39,526 nucleotides of DNA from Bacteroidales bacterium (GCA_003554665.1 PWGY01000177.1:1-39526); one strand, 5' to 3'; counted from the stretch's first letter, positions 19,701 to 27,426 are shown. The notes: generated by a model from the letters alone, not told the origin. A program made the numbers and translations.

Positions 19701-20901
19701 TGGGAGAATCTTCCATGGACTCATAAAGGGTGTTGCTCTGATTGTCTGGAGCGGGCCGGTTCCGGCTGTCGACCGATGAATGATGGGGATCGTTTTCCCC
19801 CAGATCGGCAAAGGCCACGATGTTGCGGTTGTCGTCGGTGGCTGCCCCCACATTTGTTACCCATACCTCAATCCGGGTAATCTCAATATTGGAACTGATG
19901 GTGGGAAGTGTGGACAGGGATTCGTCGTAGTTGTCACGAAAATACTGGGCCAGAAAAAAATGGCGGTTCTCCTCGTACTCATCTGCCCTGATCTTGAAAT
20001 CTTTCCGTTGCGCCCCCCCCGAAACTTCAATGCTGGATGACTGTGTCTTTTGCTGTGAAAAAACACTGGTAACGCGTGTGTTCCCGAAGCGCAGCTGGGT
20101 TTTGAACCCGAAAAGCCCCTGTGTTCCGCGGATCAGTGACCCCGGCAGGGGAAGGGTTACATCTCCGGCTTCCACCAGCTGGACGATCTCATCTTCCGTT
20201 CCCCTGTACTCCAACTTCATCTTGTTTTCAAAATCAAACGCAGACTCGGTGTTGTAATTGGCTCCCAGATTGATCTTGGTGCCAATCTCTGCTTCAAGGG
20301 CGAGCTGAATTTTCTGCTGAAAGTCAAAATTGGTGGTACGACGTCGCTGCTCGTCGAGGGCAGGGTCTTCACGGTAATTCGACATCACACCAAAAACCAG
20401 TTCAGCAGACCCGGACGGGCGGATGTCGATGGTGCTTCCCCCGAATATCCTGTCAAAAAATTCTCCGCCCACGTGAATTTCAGGGATCAGCCCGTCACGC
20501 CTCTCAAAATCCTGGGGGGCGGATCGTTCACGCCAGTAACGCTGAAGTCCGCGGTTCAGGTCGTAATCCATGTATTCGTCAAAAGTCAGAAAGTGGGGGC
20601 GGCCGATCACCATGTCGCCCACGCGACGGGTTTTGACGTAGTAACCCGTGGCCGGATCGTACTCAAAATGGGTGGTAACGGGTTTTGGGTTGGTCAGTGA
20701 AAGGCCGGAAACGGGAAAACGCTCCAGGTCAAGAAATACAGCGCTTTCCATTGGGAAACCCGTGGTCTGAACGGGTGTCCGTAGGGTGTCCGGGTTTGCC
20801 ACATCCTGACCGGCGGTGGCATGTACCGGTAGCAGGGCAAAAATACTGATGATGCAGAAAACAGGGTAACAAAGAAAAATTCGCCTTAATCGCACCGGCA
20901 C
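13747..20901 (-). CDS. sprA: T9SS outer-membrane translocon SprA
   Basis: Giant outer-membrane beta-barrel forming the pore of the type IX secretion system, also needed for gliding in motile relatives. The 2384-residue product is close to the roughly 2,400 residues of Flavobacterium SprA. An N-terminal signal (RRIFLCYPVFCIISIFALLP, ending about VHATAGQ) is followed by the characteristic GEFFDRIFGGSTIDIRPSG near residue 150. The long alternating barrel then runs to a C-terminal strand ending FSLRFTLM. Plug/insert segments rich in Asp, Glu and Pro are visible, for example around AFRYNVASLAWYVIDPLF. It lies 18 bp downstream of ruvA, the same linkage as in other Bacteroidota. The amylase nearby is a likely export substrate. 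One unbroken reading frame. Confidence 0.95.
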   Translation of the reverse strand: MPVRLRRIFLCYPVFCIISIFALLPVHATAGQDVANPDTLRTPVQTTGFPMESAVFLDLERFPVSGLSLTNPKPVTTHFEYDPATGYYVKTRRVGDMVIGRPHFLTFDEYMDYDLNRGLQRYWRERSAPQDFERRDGLIPEIHVGGEFFDRIFGGSTIDIRPSGSAELVFGVMSNYREDPALDEQRRRTTNFDFQQKIQLALEAEIGTKINLGANYNTESAFDFENKMKLEYRGTEDEIVQLVEAGDVTLPLPGSLIRGTQGLFGFKTQLRFGNTRVTSVFSQQKTQSSSIEVSGGAQRKDFKIRADEYEENRHFFLAQYFRDNYDESLSTLPTISSNIEITRIEVWVTNVGAATDDNRNIVAFADLGENDPHHSSVDSRNRPAPDNQSNTLYESMEDSPIRNISQVNSHLQGQGFTSGRDYENVENARRLRSNEYTFNPKLGFISLNRTINPDQVLAVAFQYTLIGDTTTYQVGEFSNQVSAPDGLIVKMLKSTSVNTRIPMWDLMMKNVYSLGSQQISSDQFRLNILYESEEQGVPMGYLDEGPVDGQPLIRVMGLDRLNTQLDPVPDGVFDFIDNAPTRGGTIDSENGRIYFPVVEPFGEHLRKKLEDENLGDKYAFDSLYTTTKYRARQVPEKNRWLLEGSFQSESGAEISLNAMNIPQGSVVVTAGGVPLEEGVDFSVDYSLGRVRILNEGVLNSGTPIRISLESSDLFDLQTKTMMGTHVDHRISDNFTVGGTVMRLSERPLTQKASFGDEPIANTIWGLNTTYSLETMQITRLLDRLPFYSTDTPSRITFNGEFAHLIPGHSRHIGGAGTSYIDDFEGSKSAIDLKNVQRWHIASTPQHQTSPGMFPEGAPGTDLAFRYNVASLAWYVIDPLFTRNNNLTPSHIRNDPDQRSNHFVREVLETEIWPNKESPTGIPSPIPVLNMAYYPQERGPYNYDAAPSTYSSGMEQDGTLADPETRWGGIMRGLPTTDFEAANVEYVEFWMMDPFVYDEDHSGGDLYINLGDVSEDVLRDGRKSFENGLPVDETVTNVDTTMWGRVPTVQDMTNAFDNNPESREFQDVGLDGLRTEDERTFFNENFLQVLADMYGTNSEAYQQAWEDPSADNYQYYRGSDLDAEEVSILDRYKRYNGLEGNSPTAEQSPEPYPTSATNRPNTEDINQDGTLNESERYFQYRISLRPEDMQPGENYITDVMEATVRLANNEVETVRWYQFKVPLRDPDRQVIGEIEDFTSIRFMRMFFKDFEEPIVCRFATLELIRGDWRTYDRELTEPGEYVPGNNEETSFEVFTVNIEENGQRFPIPYVLPPGIEREQDLGTTTMHQRNEQSLAMRVSELEDVDARAVYKTTNLDVRQYHRLKMFAHAEALTENADLRDDDLTVFIRLGSDFTSNYYEYEVPLKLTPWHPRTFNPEVIWPEENNFDIEFEKLTDMKLERNELSRESESGVSVTRPFRQQDGDNTMTIIGNPTLSNIQVIMIGIRNPRRTQRTEDNDGLPKSAEVWVNELRLYDFNNEGGWAANARVDASLADLGNLTLAGYMSTAGFGGIEERVGERQQEEIINYDIATNLELGRLFPDDLGLRIPMHFSYSESVSNPLYNPMNPDLLFEDDLASYETEAERDSVRRLSQDLVRRKSINFTNVSITGLGSEPSFYNPQNFDFSYAYTEVYARNIDIEFDRQRHWRGAMGYNYSSSPTNVTPFSNVSVFQHDFLSLIRDFNFHYKPRSVSFRTTMDRGYAESLMRGKSAGVVVMEPNYVKSFDWDRIYDMRWDLTRALRLEFSATMQARIDEPTGAIDPDRDDYQQKRDSIWRNIKNLGRPTFYTHRTNLSYNIPTDKLPLLDWINANASYAADFDWIGAPLSAKELGNTIENTQNIRLNARGNLVNLYNKIDFLRQINQNSGGGTQRGGPRPPGETDDSDDEPGMGRVMLQTALRTLMGVRNISLTYSESRGTHLPGFTPSPSILGQDWDLMAPGTGFIFGSQRDIRAEAAGEGWITDDPNLNTPYSESYNQQITARSQVEPIRHLQIEFSAERRESRTNTAYFKADSLGNFGSFNPMERGNFSISFLALRTTFESVDSQLYTSDNFENFKQHRLDVAMRLAGRNPNWDGAVNDTTGFPEGYGPTSQDVLIPAFMAAYAGIDPTDVSLNPFLKIPMPNWRLTYDGLSRIPALQQIFQSFTIGHGYQSSFTMANFQSDLRYREFDGYQSAREASTGNFIPEHEVSQVSISEQFNPLINIDVTFVNNLMTRFEYRRSRDISLSFANNQVTDNYRSEFIVGAGYRFQDLAFNISTGGTTQRMQSDLVLRLDLSMRDSRTILRKLLEETDVISSGSRTVAINTSAEYQLSSRVNFRLFFDRTINTPKVSDQFPNTNTHGGFSLRFTLM

Positions 20902-20919
20902 AATCGTTTAAAAATCGGA

Positions 20920-21510
20920 TCAGAAACTTTTTAACGCCTCCTTCACAAGAAATTCTGCACTTATGGCCGTGTCTGTGTGTTTTTTAAGGATGGCTGCAAT
21001 GGCTTTTTGGGCTGCACCTTTTGTGAACCCCAACATTACTAATGCAGATAACGCTTCCTGCTGAATTGTATTGTCTGTAAAGCTTAAATTTTCTGGCTTG
21101 AGCATGCCCTCTTTCTCCAGCCTGTCTTTGAGGTCAACGATGATCCGCTGGGCCGATTTGGCACCAATCCCTTTAAGCGACTGTAGTGCATTGACATTGT
21201 TGCTGACAATGGCTTCCCGGATATCTGCGGGGGTCATGGACGAAAGAATCATCCTGGCTGTATTGGGTCCAACTCCGCTGACAGAAATTAGATGACTGAA
21301 CAACTCCCTTTCCTGTTTGTCTGCAAAACCGTAAAGCATATGGGCATCTTCGCGGATCACCTGAAGGGTGTGTATGCGCACTTCTCCCGACTCCGGCAGG
21401 GCATTGAAAGTGTACAGGCTGATGTGAACCAGGTATCCGACTCCCTGGCAATTCAACACCACAAAGGCCGGATTTTTCTCTTCGATGGTTCCCTGGATGA
21501 AAGATATCAT
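20920..21510 (-). CDS. ruvA: Holliday junction DNA helicase subunit RuvA
   Basis: Binds four-way DNA junctions and recruits the RuvB motor for branch migration. The 196-residue protein has the N-terminal OB-fold (MISFIQGTIEEKNPAFVVLNCQGVGY...), tandem helix-hairpin-helix motifs (LISVSGVGPNTARMILS and LKGIGAKSAQRIIVDLKD), and the C-terminal RuvB-binding domain (EALSALVMLGFTKGAAQKAI). It is immediately upstream of sprA and probably cotranscribed with it from the box at 21740. Its roughly 220-nt leader contains a 47-bp triplicate repeat. Confidence 0.96.
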   Translation of the reverse strand: MISFIQGTIEEKNPAFVVLNCQGVGYLVHISLYTFNALPESGEVRIHTLQVIREDAHMLYGFADKQERELFSHLISVSGVGPNTARMILSSMTPADIREAIVSNNVNALQSLKGIGAKSAQRIIVDLKDRLEKEGMLKPENLSFTDNTIQQEALSALVMLGFTKGAAQKAIAAILKKHTDTAISAEFLVKEALKSF

Positions 21511-21549
21511 GTTATCGTTATCAGGTACTTGTTTCGTTGATGTTGCCTG

Positions 21550-21690
21550 CCGGTTCAGCCTGCAAACAGCCGCGGAACTGGTTCACGGCCCTTCCGCCGG
21601 TTCAGCCTGCAAATAGCCGCGGGGCCGTTTCATGACCCTTTCACCGGTTGGCAGGGCAAACAACCGCGGAACTGCCCAAAATCCTGACAG
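21550..21690. repeat. 47-bp tandem repeat, three units
   Basis: Units begin at 21550, 21597 and 21644. The first two share CCGGTTCAGCCTGCAAA almost exactly; the third has diverged (CCGGTTGGCAGGGCAAA). All keep the CCGCGG core. The array sits in the likely 5' leader of ruvA-sprA. A separate 12-bp palindrome, GGAAAGCTTTCC, is at 21714-21725. Confidence 0.92.
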
Positions 21691-21739
21691 TAAACCGCCC
21701 TTTTGCTTTACATGGAAAGCTTTCCGTCAGTTTGTTGGG

Positions 21740-21747
21740 CAAAAGTA
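21740..21747 (-). promoter_or_regulatory. Candidate -7 promoter box for ruvA-sprA
   Basis: Minus-strand TACTTTTG, an exact match to TAnnTTTG, about 230 bp upstream of ruvA and between the 47-bp repeat and the malic enzyme stop. The nearest upstream TTG is 25 bp away, longer than the usual spacing. Confidence 0.42.
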
Positions 21748-21826
21748 ATAAATGATTTGACTTTTTCCCATACAATTGAAACGGACCTGAAAGAAATCTG
21801 TTGCTTTTTCCGGAATCTGAATACCG

Positions 21827-23284
21827 CTACCCGGTCACCTGTTTGATGGCTGCTTCCATGGCTTCATTCAGCATTTCCTGAGGTGGCTTCTGGATGAAAC
21901 CGTTGTCAATCAGAGATTGGGTGGTGTCCCGGGCCTGCCCGATGTCTTTTTGGGCCAGGTCGTAGGCTTCCTGCCAGGTCATTTCCTTACGGGCCACTCC
22001 GTCTTTGATCGCCTGCATGGCCACATCGGCGGCCTCGAAAGGAAACACTTCCGATTCACTCATTTTGGCGATGATGTCTTCGGTGTGGATGCCTCTTTTT
22101 TCGGAGAAGCGGGCAATGGCTTCTGCAGCAGCAATGGCCATGTTGTCGGTGATCTTGCTGGCACGAACCATGAGGGCTCCCTTCAGGATGCCCGGGAAGC
22201 CAATCGAGTTGTTCACCTGGTTGGGAAAGTCACCACGTCCGGTAGCCACAATGTGTGCCCCTGCTTCTTTGGCAGCGTAAGGATAGATCTCGGGAACCGG
22301 GTTGGCGCAAACAAAAACGATGGATTTATCGGCCATTTTTTCGATCCACTCTTTTTTGACCACATCAGGACCCGGTCTGGAAAGTGCAATGAGTACATCT
22401 GCATCCTGCATGGCTTCTTCCATGGTTTCCACCTTGCCGGGGTTGGTTACCTGGCAGAGCTCCCATTTGCGGTAAAAGCGTTTGTCTTCCTCAATGTCTT
22501 TCCTGCCCGTGTGCAGGGCTCCCTTTGAGTCGAACAAGATTGACCTGGCCGGGTCGCCTCCTGCGGTGTTCACGATGCGTGCAATGGTGGCATTGGATGC
22601 TCCGGCACCATAATACACAATTTTTACATCCTCCAGTTTTTTGTCAACCAGCTTCAGGGCGTTGAAAAGGCCGGCAAGGGTAACGCAGGCTGTGCCCTGG
22701 GCATCATCGTGCCACACAGGGATACTGCACTCTTCGCGAAGCACGTCCAGCACCCTGTAGCAGTTCGGCTGGGCAATGTCTTCCAGGTTGATTGCACCAA
22801 AACTATGCTGTGCCATTTTTACAAAGTCGATGATCTTTTCCGGATCGTTTTTTCCGTCGGATCCGCGGCTGTCCACACAGAGGGCGATGGCGTCAACGCC
22901 TCCAAGGTATTTCATCAAAAAAGCCTTCCCTTCCATCACACCCATCCCACCAGGAGGGGTGCAGTCGCCGTCGCCCAGCACCCGGGTGGAGTCGCTTACC
23001 ACGGCTACCAGATTGCCACGACCCGACAACTCATAGGAAGTGTCGTTGTCGTCGCGGATGGTGGTTGATATTTTGGATACCCCGGGGGTGTACCAGGCAT
23101 TGAACCAGTTAAACCCCATTACCGGGGCTTTCGGCAATGTTTGCATCTTGCCGTTGTAAAACCGGTGGGCCCTAACGGCGAGCTCTTTATAGAAGAGGGT
23201 TTTTACTTTTGCTTTCTGATCCTGACTGAGTGAATCGGGGATCAGTTCTTCCAGGTTGTCGAGGGTGAGGTTGAGGTGTGCCAT
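21827..23284 (-). CDS. Malic enzyme without phosphotransacetylase domain
   Basis: Oxidative decarboxylation of malate to pyruvate, supplying NAD(P)H. The 485-residue protein shows the N-terminal malic domain: NAWYTPGVSKIS with the proton-transfer tyrosine region, VAVVSDSTRVLGDGD, MEGKAFLMKYLGGVDA, EDIAQPN, and the metal site IPVWHDDAQGTACV. The Rossmann part has YYGAGASNATIAR. It ends after the C-terminal helices. It lacks the phosphotransacetylase-like domain that makes MaeB of E. coli and many Bacteroidota about 760 residues. The signature usually reads FHDDQHGTA; here two positions differ. It has its own promoter and sits upstream of ruvA-sprA. Cofactor preference is not decidable by eye. 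Confidence 0.92.
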   Translation of the reverse strand: MAHLNLTLDNLEELIPDSLSQDQKAKVKTLFYKELAVRAHRFYNGKMQTLPKAPVMGFNWFNAWYTPGVSKISTTIRDDNDTSYELSGRGNLVAVVSDSTRVLGDGDCTPPGGMGVMEGKAFLMKYLGGVDAIALCVDSRGSDGKNDPEKIIDFVKMAQHSFGAINLEDIAQPNCYRVLDVLREECSIPVWHDDAQGTACVTLAGLFNALKLVDKKLEDVKIVYYGAGASNATIARIVNTAGGDPARSILFDSKGALHTGRKDIEEDKRFYRKWELCQVTNPGKVETMEEAMQDADVLIALSRPGPDVVKKEWIEKMADKSIVFVCANPVPEIYPYAAKEAGAHIVATGRGDFPNQVNNSIGFPGILKGALMVRASKITDNMAIAAAEAIARFSEKRGIHTEDIIAKMSESEVFPFEAADVAMQAIKDGVARKEMTWQEAYDLAQKDIGQARDTTQSLIDNGFIQKPPQEMLNEAMEAAIKQVTG

Positions 23285-23307
23285 GATGAATTGCTTTTCG
23301 TTTAACG

Positions 23308-23337
23308 TAAAGATATGACAATTAAACGAATGTACAA
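23308..23337 (-). promoter_or_regulatory. Promoter of the malic enzyme gene (-33/-7)
   Basis: On the minus strand, TTG (23335-23337), 19 bp of spacer, then TATCTTTA (23308-23315). This is the only box in the window with a -33 TTG at the usual spacing, although the last base of the -7 element is A rather than G. The start codon is 23 bp beyond the box. Confidence 0.55.
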
Positions 23338-23372
23338 TGCTTTTGGCGCAATTAATCCAGGTGATACTCCAA

Positions 23373-23410
23373 CAGGTTACCGTTGACCGGGCAGGTTACC
23401 GTTGACCGGG
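23373..23410. repeat. Exact 19-bp tandem duplication
   Basis: CAGGTTACCGTTGACCGGG occurs twice head to tail without mismatch (23373-23391, 23392-23410), between the OmpA-family lipoprotein gene and the malic enzyme promoter. Confidence 0.97.
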
Positions 23411-23495
23411 ACAATGAACCGTCACCGCTTATGCGGGTAAATGTAAGTTCTGCCCGGCAGTGATATGGCAAGCCCTGCAGAAGGAAAGCAGGTGT

Positions 23496-24434
23496 TTAAT
23501 GCTGTTCGATGATCCGGAACAGTTCATCAAGCTGCGGTGTGAGGATGATCTCTGTGCGGCGGTTCTTTCTGCGGGCTTCGGGGCTGTCGTCCGGATCTAC
23601 CGGGAGGTATTCACCGCGACCGGCTGCGATAAAGCGTTGCGGATCAATGTCACCGTGCTTCTGCAGGATGCGGACTATGGCTGTGGCACGCAGCACACTC
23701 AGGTCCCAGTTGTCTTTGAAGGAGGCACCCGATCTGACCGGTACGTCATCGGTGTGGCCTTCGATCATGATATTGATTTCGGGGTTTTTTTCCAGTACGG
23801 CGGCAAGTTCACGCAGGGCCTGTTCACCTTGCCGGTCAACCTGGGTGCTGCCGGTGGCAAAAAGCAGGTTTTCCTCCAGTGATACATACACTTTGCCGTT
23901 GCGGATGTCCACGGATAGTCCCTCGTCACGAAAGCCCAGAAGGGCACTGGAAACGGTGTGGCGGAGCTCTTCCACGATGGAATCCTGCCGCTGCAGGATT
24001 TCCTCAAGTTCGTTCACTCGTTGTTCCTTTTCAGCCATCTCGCTCATGGCCTGGTTCAGCTCATCTTCCCTTCGCTGAAGGTCACGCTGTGTTTCCTGCA
24101 GCCGTGCCATTACCTGCCGGGTTTCGGCGGTTTGCCCTTCTACCAGGGTTTCAGTCTGCTCCACAAACTCTTCATGCTGTTTGCGCAACCTTCTGAGGTT
24201 CTCCCCAAGGTAGGTGGTGTCCTGTTCCAGGCGTTCATTACGTCGCCGCAGTCCTGCCAGTTCGTCCTGCATCCGTTCATTGTCATCCAGACAATCCTCA
24301 AGGCGTTCTTCTGTTGCAGTATGTTGGCTGTCAAGACTTTCATAGCGGGCTTCCAGGTCGTTGAACCTGCTGGCCGGCACACAGGAAACCAATCCCATGG
24401 CAAAAATTGTCAGGGCAAAAAGGACTTTTTTCAT
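23496..24434 (-). CDS. OmpA-family lipoprotein with coiled coil
   Basis: Probably links the outer membrane to peptidoglycan. It has a lipoprotein signal with lipobox LVSC (C18), then a long heptad-rich coiled coil (about residues 25-165), then an OmpA/MotB domain from about 175. That domain contains VYVSLEENLLFATGS, the peptidoglycan-binding MIEGHTDDVPVR, NWDLSVLRATAIVRIL, FIAAGRGEYLPV and RRKNRRTEI. Length is 312. It starts 12 bp after the amylase gene and is probably cotranscribed with it. A structural envelope protein is the likely role; MotB-like stator function is unlikely because there is no transmembrane helix or MotA. Confidence 0.9.
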   Translation of the reverse strand: MKKVLFALTIFAMGLVSCVPASRFNDLEARYESLDSQHTATEERLEDCLDDNERMQDELAGLRRRNERLEQDTTYLGENLRRLRKQHEEFVEQTETLVEGQTAETRQVMARLQETQRDLQRREDELNQAMSEMAEKEQRVNELEEILQRQDSIVEELRHTVSSALLGFRDEGLSVDIRNGKVYVSLEENLLFATGSTQVDRQGEQALRELAAVLEKNPEINIMIEGHTDDVPVRSGASFKDNWDLSVLRATAIVRILQKHGDIDPQRFIAAGRGEYLPVDPDDSPEARRKNRRTEIILTPQLDELFRIIEQH

Positions 24435-24446
24435 AATTAAGGAAGT

Positions 24447-27257
24447 TTAGCGTACAACCTGTATTCTTTCAGTAATGACTTCATTGGCAGTGCGAACCCG
24501 GATAAAATAGATACCGGTGTGTAAGTCTCCAAGATCCAGGGTTATTTGCCTGTCGCCGGCCGAACGTTGCATTACGGTGCGCCCCACCATGTCCATTACC
24601 TGTACTTCTTCAATATTTTCAGGAGCTTCAATATTCAGTGTGCTTTGTACGGGGTTGGGGTAGATTTTTACCTGTTCCTCTGCCGAGGGCGGTGCCGGCT
24701 GATCCGTGTCCAGTGGTATGCCATGATCCTCAAACGGTTCGGTGGAGTACATCCGGTATTCCCCCGGTTCCAGGGTCAGGCTGGCATTCACATCGTCTAC
24801 ACTGATCTCCTCGCGTGAGAAAAATTCGTACCAGGTACCTGTTTCCTGGAAGTTCGGGTCAATCTCATCCTGTTCAATGCCAAAATTACCCAGAATTGTC
24901 ACATTGTTGCTTTCATGATTCAGGTGGATGCGCTTCATGGCTCCCTCCAGCTGAAGGTCGTAATCGTCGGTGCGGAATACTTCTTCAGAAGTTTTCAGGT
25001 TGGCCATTGCGGCATATATGTCATAGAGGTTTTTCCGGCGATAGTCATCGTAATAATCCCAACGTACCGGTTTGGGATCGGTGCGGCAGCCGTCATCAAT
25101 GCTTCCGTCCTGGCAATGATTGATGGAATAATCGTAACCCAGCTCACCGAATTGCCATATCATTTTCGGGCCTGGAATCGGGAAATAAAACACGGCAGCC
25201 AGCTCGGCACGCTGCAGTGCGTTGGTCAGGTCGCGTATGTTGTAATCCTCCTGGTGGTTGTTTCCGTAAGTGATGTTTTTGAACATCATCCTTTCTTCGT
25301 CGTGGCTTTCCATGTATCCGATCAGGTGGGGGTCATCCCATCCCCTCTGCTGGTAAGATACCCATTCAAAATTGCTGTCGTCGAGCCATCCCATGGAAGC
25401 TTCCTGGTAGGCATGGGAAAGATTTCCCCAGATCAGCATCCCGTATTCGGCCAGTTCCCGCTCCTCATCGTTGGCGGTAAAGTGTTCAAGGATGACATAA
25501 GCATCGGGGTTCACTTCCCAAACCTGGTCAGCAATCCGCTTGAGGTTGTCGATACGGGCCTGGTCGTAGTTCCAGCCCTGCCCCCCGGTTTGTTCGTTGG
25601 TAAACCCTTTGGTGAAATCGAAGCGGAATCCGTCAACACGGAATTCGTCCAGCCAGTACTGAACAACGCGCCGGAAAAATTCCCTGGCGTATTCGCTTTC
25701 CTGGTCAAAGGTATTGCCCCAGCACCATGGTTCATGTGGGCAGTCGGTCAGGTACCACGGGTTTTCCGGCATGGGGGCTCCCCAGTCTCCTGCATCCTCA
25801 TCAAAATACATTTGCACCATGGGAGAAAGGTTAAAACTGTGGTTCAGTACAATGTCAAGCACCACGGCGATTCCCCGCTCATGGCATTCGTCAATGAATT
25901 CTTTGTAGGCCTGCCTGGTGCCATAGGCTTTGTCGGTGGCAAAATACAGGGCCGGGTTGTATCCCCAGGAAATATTTCCCTCGAACTGGTTAATGGGCAT
26001 GAGCTCGATCACATTGACCCCCAGGTTCTGCAGGTAGTCAAGGGAATCCTGCACCGCCCTGATGGTTCCGGCATCGGTAAAATCACGAATCAGCAGTTCA
26101 TAAATTACCATATCTTCAACTGCAGGAGGGGTAAATCCTGATGTCTGCCACTGGTATGCCGGCCTGCCGGGATGCATGATGCTTACAAGCCCTTCGGTCT
26201 TCCGTTCCGGATAGGCCTTCAGGTCCGGATAGGTGGAATCTGTGATGTACTGGTCGTTCCAGGGGTCGAGTACCTTATGGGTGTAAGGGTCAGCGAGCCG
26301 CAGTTCTCCGTCGATGTAATACTGGTAACCATATTCTTTATCCGCTTCAAGGTCTTCGAGTGTGATCCAGTAATGCGTGCCATCTGGTGTGCGGTTCATA
26401 AAATGTGTGTCGGTTACCTCCCAGTCGTTCATGTCTCCGATCAGGAACACGTATTCTTTCAGTGCCGGGGGATCATGCAGTACCAGAGTGGCGGAATGAT
26501 CATCGTGGTAGTTGATGCCTGGTTTAACACCATCGGGAAGCTCGGCTACAGGTACTTCATCGCGAACGAAAATATGGGTGGTTGCGGATGCAGTTTCGTC
26601 ATCGGCACCGTAGGCGATCACCTCAATTGTCTGACTGCCGGGATTATCTGCATCCCAAATGTGTGAAAGGTTGTCTTCGGTTGTGGAAGTAATATGCGTT
26701 TCGTTGATGAACAATGCCATGGAGTCGGCTTCATTGGCTGAGGCCTCCACCGGAACCTCATCATGCAGTTCAAAGACCGGCTGAAGGCCGGCAGGCGACC
26801 TCAGTGAGACTGAAAGTCCTTCTTCTGCCACTTCCACATGCAGGTCTTCGGTTTGCGGATTGCCTGTCGGGGCCCGGAATACGAAATCCATCCCGACAAC
26901 CACATCCCCTTCATCTATTCCATAAAATTCATTGATGCTGGGGGTAATTTCCAGTTCATACAGATCCTCTGCAATGCGGGTGAGTTGGGGCTGCTCATTG
27001 TTGTCGCCCCAGTCGCCGATCACATATTGCCATTCACTTCCGTCTTTAAGCGTTACACCGGTATGGGTATAGACATCCCCGGTAAATCCTTCAAGGCCTC
27101 CGCCTCCCTGGGTGGCGTCAAAAGTGATCGTGACGGGCCTGCTGGCAGTGGGAAGCGCCGGTTCGGTGGTTATCTGGGCATGGGCAAGATCCGTGATCAG
27201 GGTTGTGGCCAGGCCCAGTAAAACAACGGTCAGAAAGCGTATATGTTTGGTCTTCAT
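24447..27257 (-). CDS. Secreted GH13 alpha-amylase-type enzyme with T9SS type A sorting domain
   Basis: Predicted extracellular or surface alpha-glucan hydrolase. Order: signal peptide (MKTKHIRFLTVVLLGLATT..., cleavage near AHAQ); two N-terminal beta domains (about 29-235); a CBM48-like domain (about 245-345, EYVFLIGDMNDW); GH13 barrel (about 370-770); C-terminal beta domain; and a T9SS sorting domain (862-936, starting QVKIYPNPVQSTLNI). GH13 regions are DIVLNH (D468), GFRFDF with nucleophile D547, VILEHF with acid/base E591, and MESHDEE with D653. All catalytic residues are present. The tail predicts export through SprA followed by removal of the domain. The 12-bp gap to the OmpA lipoprotein suggests an operon. 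Exact specificity (amylase, pullulanase or branching-like) is uncertain. Confidence 0.92.
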   Translation of the reverse strand: MKTKHIRFLTVVLLGLATTLITDLAHAQITTEPALPTASRPVTITFDATQGGGGLEGFTGDVYTHTGVTLKDGSEWQYVIGDWGDNNEQPQLTRIAEDLYELEITPSINEFYGIDEGDVVVGMDFVFRAPTGNPQTEDLHVEVAEEGLSVSLRSPAGLQPVFELHDEVPVEASANEADSMALFINETHITSTTEDNLSHIWDADNPGSQTIEVIAYGADDETASATTHIFVRDEVPVAELPDGVKPGINYHDDHSATLVLHDPPALKEYVFLIGDMNDWEVTDTHFMNRTPDGTHYWITLEDLEADKEYGYQYYIDGELRLADPYTHKVLDPWNDQYITDSTYPDLKAYPERKTEGLVSIMHPGRPAYQWQTSGFTPPAVEDMVIYELLIRDFTDAGTIRAVQDSLDYLQNLGVNVIELMPINQFEGNISWGYNPALYFATDKAYGTRQAYKEFIDECHERGIAVVLDIVLNHSFNLSPMVQMYFDEDAGDWGAPMPENPWYLTDCPHEPWCWGNTFDQESEYAREFFRRVVQYWLDEFRVDGFRFDFTKGFTNEQTGGQGWNYDQARIDNLKRIADQVWEVNPDAYVILEHFTANDEERELAEYGMLIWGNLSHAYQEASMGWLDDSNFEWVSYQQRGWDDPHLIGYMESHDEERMMFKNITYGNNHQEDYNIRDLTNALQRAELAAVFYFPIPGPKMIWQFGELGYDYSINHCQDGSIDDGCRTDPKPVRWDYYDDYRRKNLYDIYAAMANLKTSEEVFRTDDYDLQLEGAMKRIHLNHESNNVTILGNFGIEQDEIDPNFQETGTWYEFFSREEISVDDVNASLTLEPGEYRMYSTEPFEDHGIPLDTDQPAPPSAEEQVKIYPNPVQSTLNIEAPENIEEVQVMDMVGRTVMQRSAGDRQITLDLGDLHTGIYFIRVRTANEVITERIQVVR

Positions 27258-27297
27258 AGAACAGATTCGGTTTGTTGGTAAATAGGTAGTCTTTATA

Positions 27298-27305
27298 CAA
27301 ATTTA
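27298..27305 (-). promoter_or_regulatory. Candidate -7 promoter box for the amylase operon
   Basis: Minus-strand TAAATTTG, an exact match to TAnnTTTG, 40 bp upstream of the amylase start codon. No -33 TTG is at the right distance. Confidence 0.48.
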
Positions 27306-27375
27306 CGAAATGTTTTTTCTGCACAGGCAGTTCATTGCTCCCGCCCGGGCATCAGGCTTGTGTATTTATATTTCG

Positions 27376-27383
27376 TAACTTTA
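27376..27383 (+). promoter_or_regulatory. Candidate -7 promoter box for the asmA-like gene
   Basis: TAACTTTA followed by C, one mismatch from TAnnTTTG, 43 bp before the start codon. It is divergent from the amylase promoter. The remaining gap sequence shows nothing else. Confidence 0.35.
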
Positions 27384-27426
27384 CATTAAACAAATTCTTT
27401 AGGCATACATCATAAATCATACCAAG

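Noticed and set aside
24915..26141. 408-residue open frame on the plus strand, antisense to the amylase
   Set aside because: It mirrors the amylase coding frame, has no recognisable domain, and the minus-strand gene has all GH13 motifs and a signal peptide. Other long antisense frames (for example 499-1275 and 8004-8432) were dismissed for the same reason.
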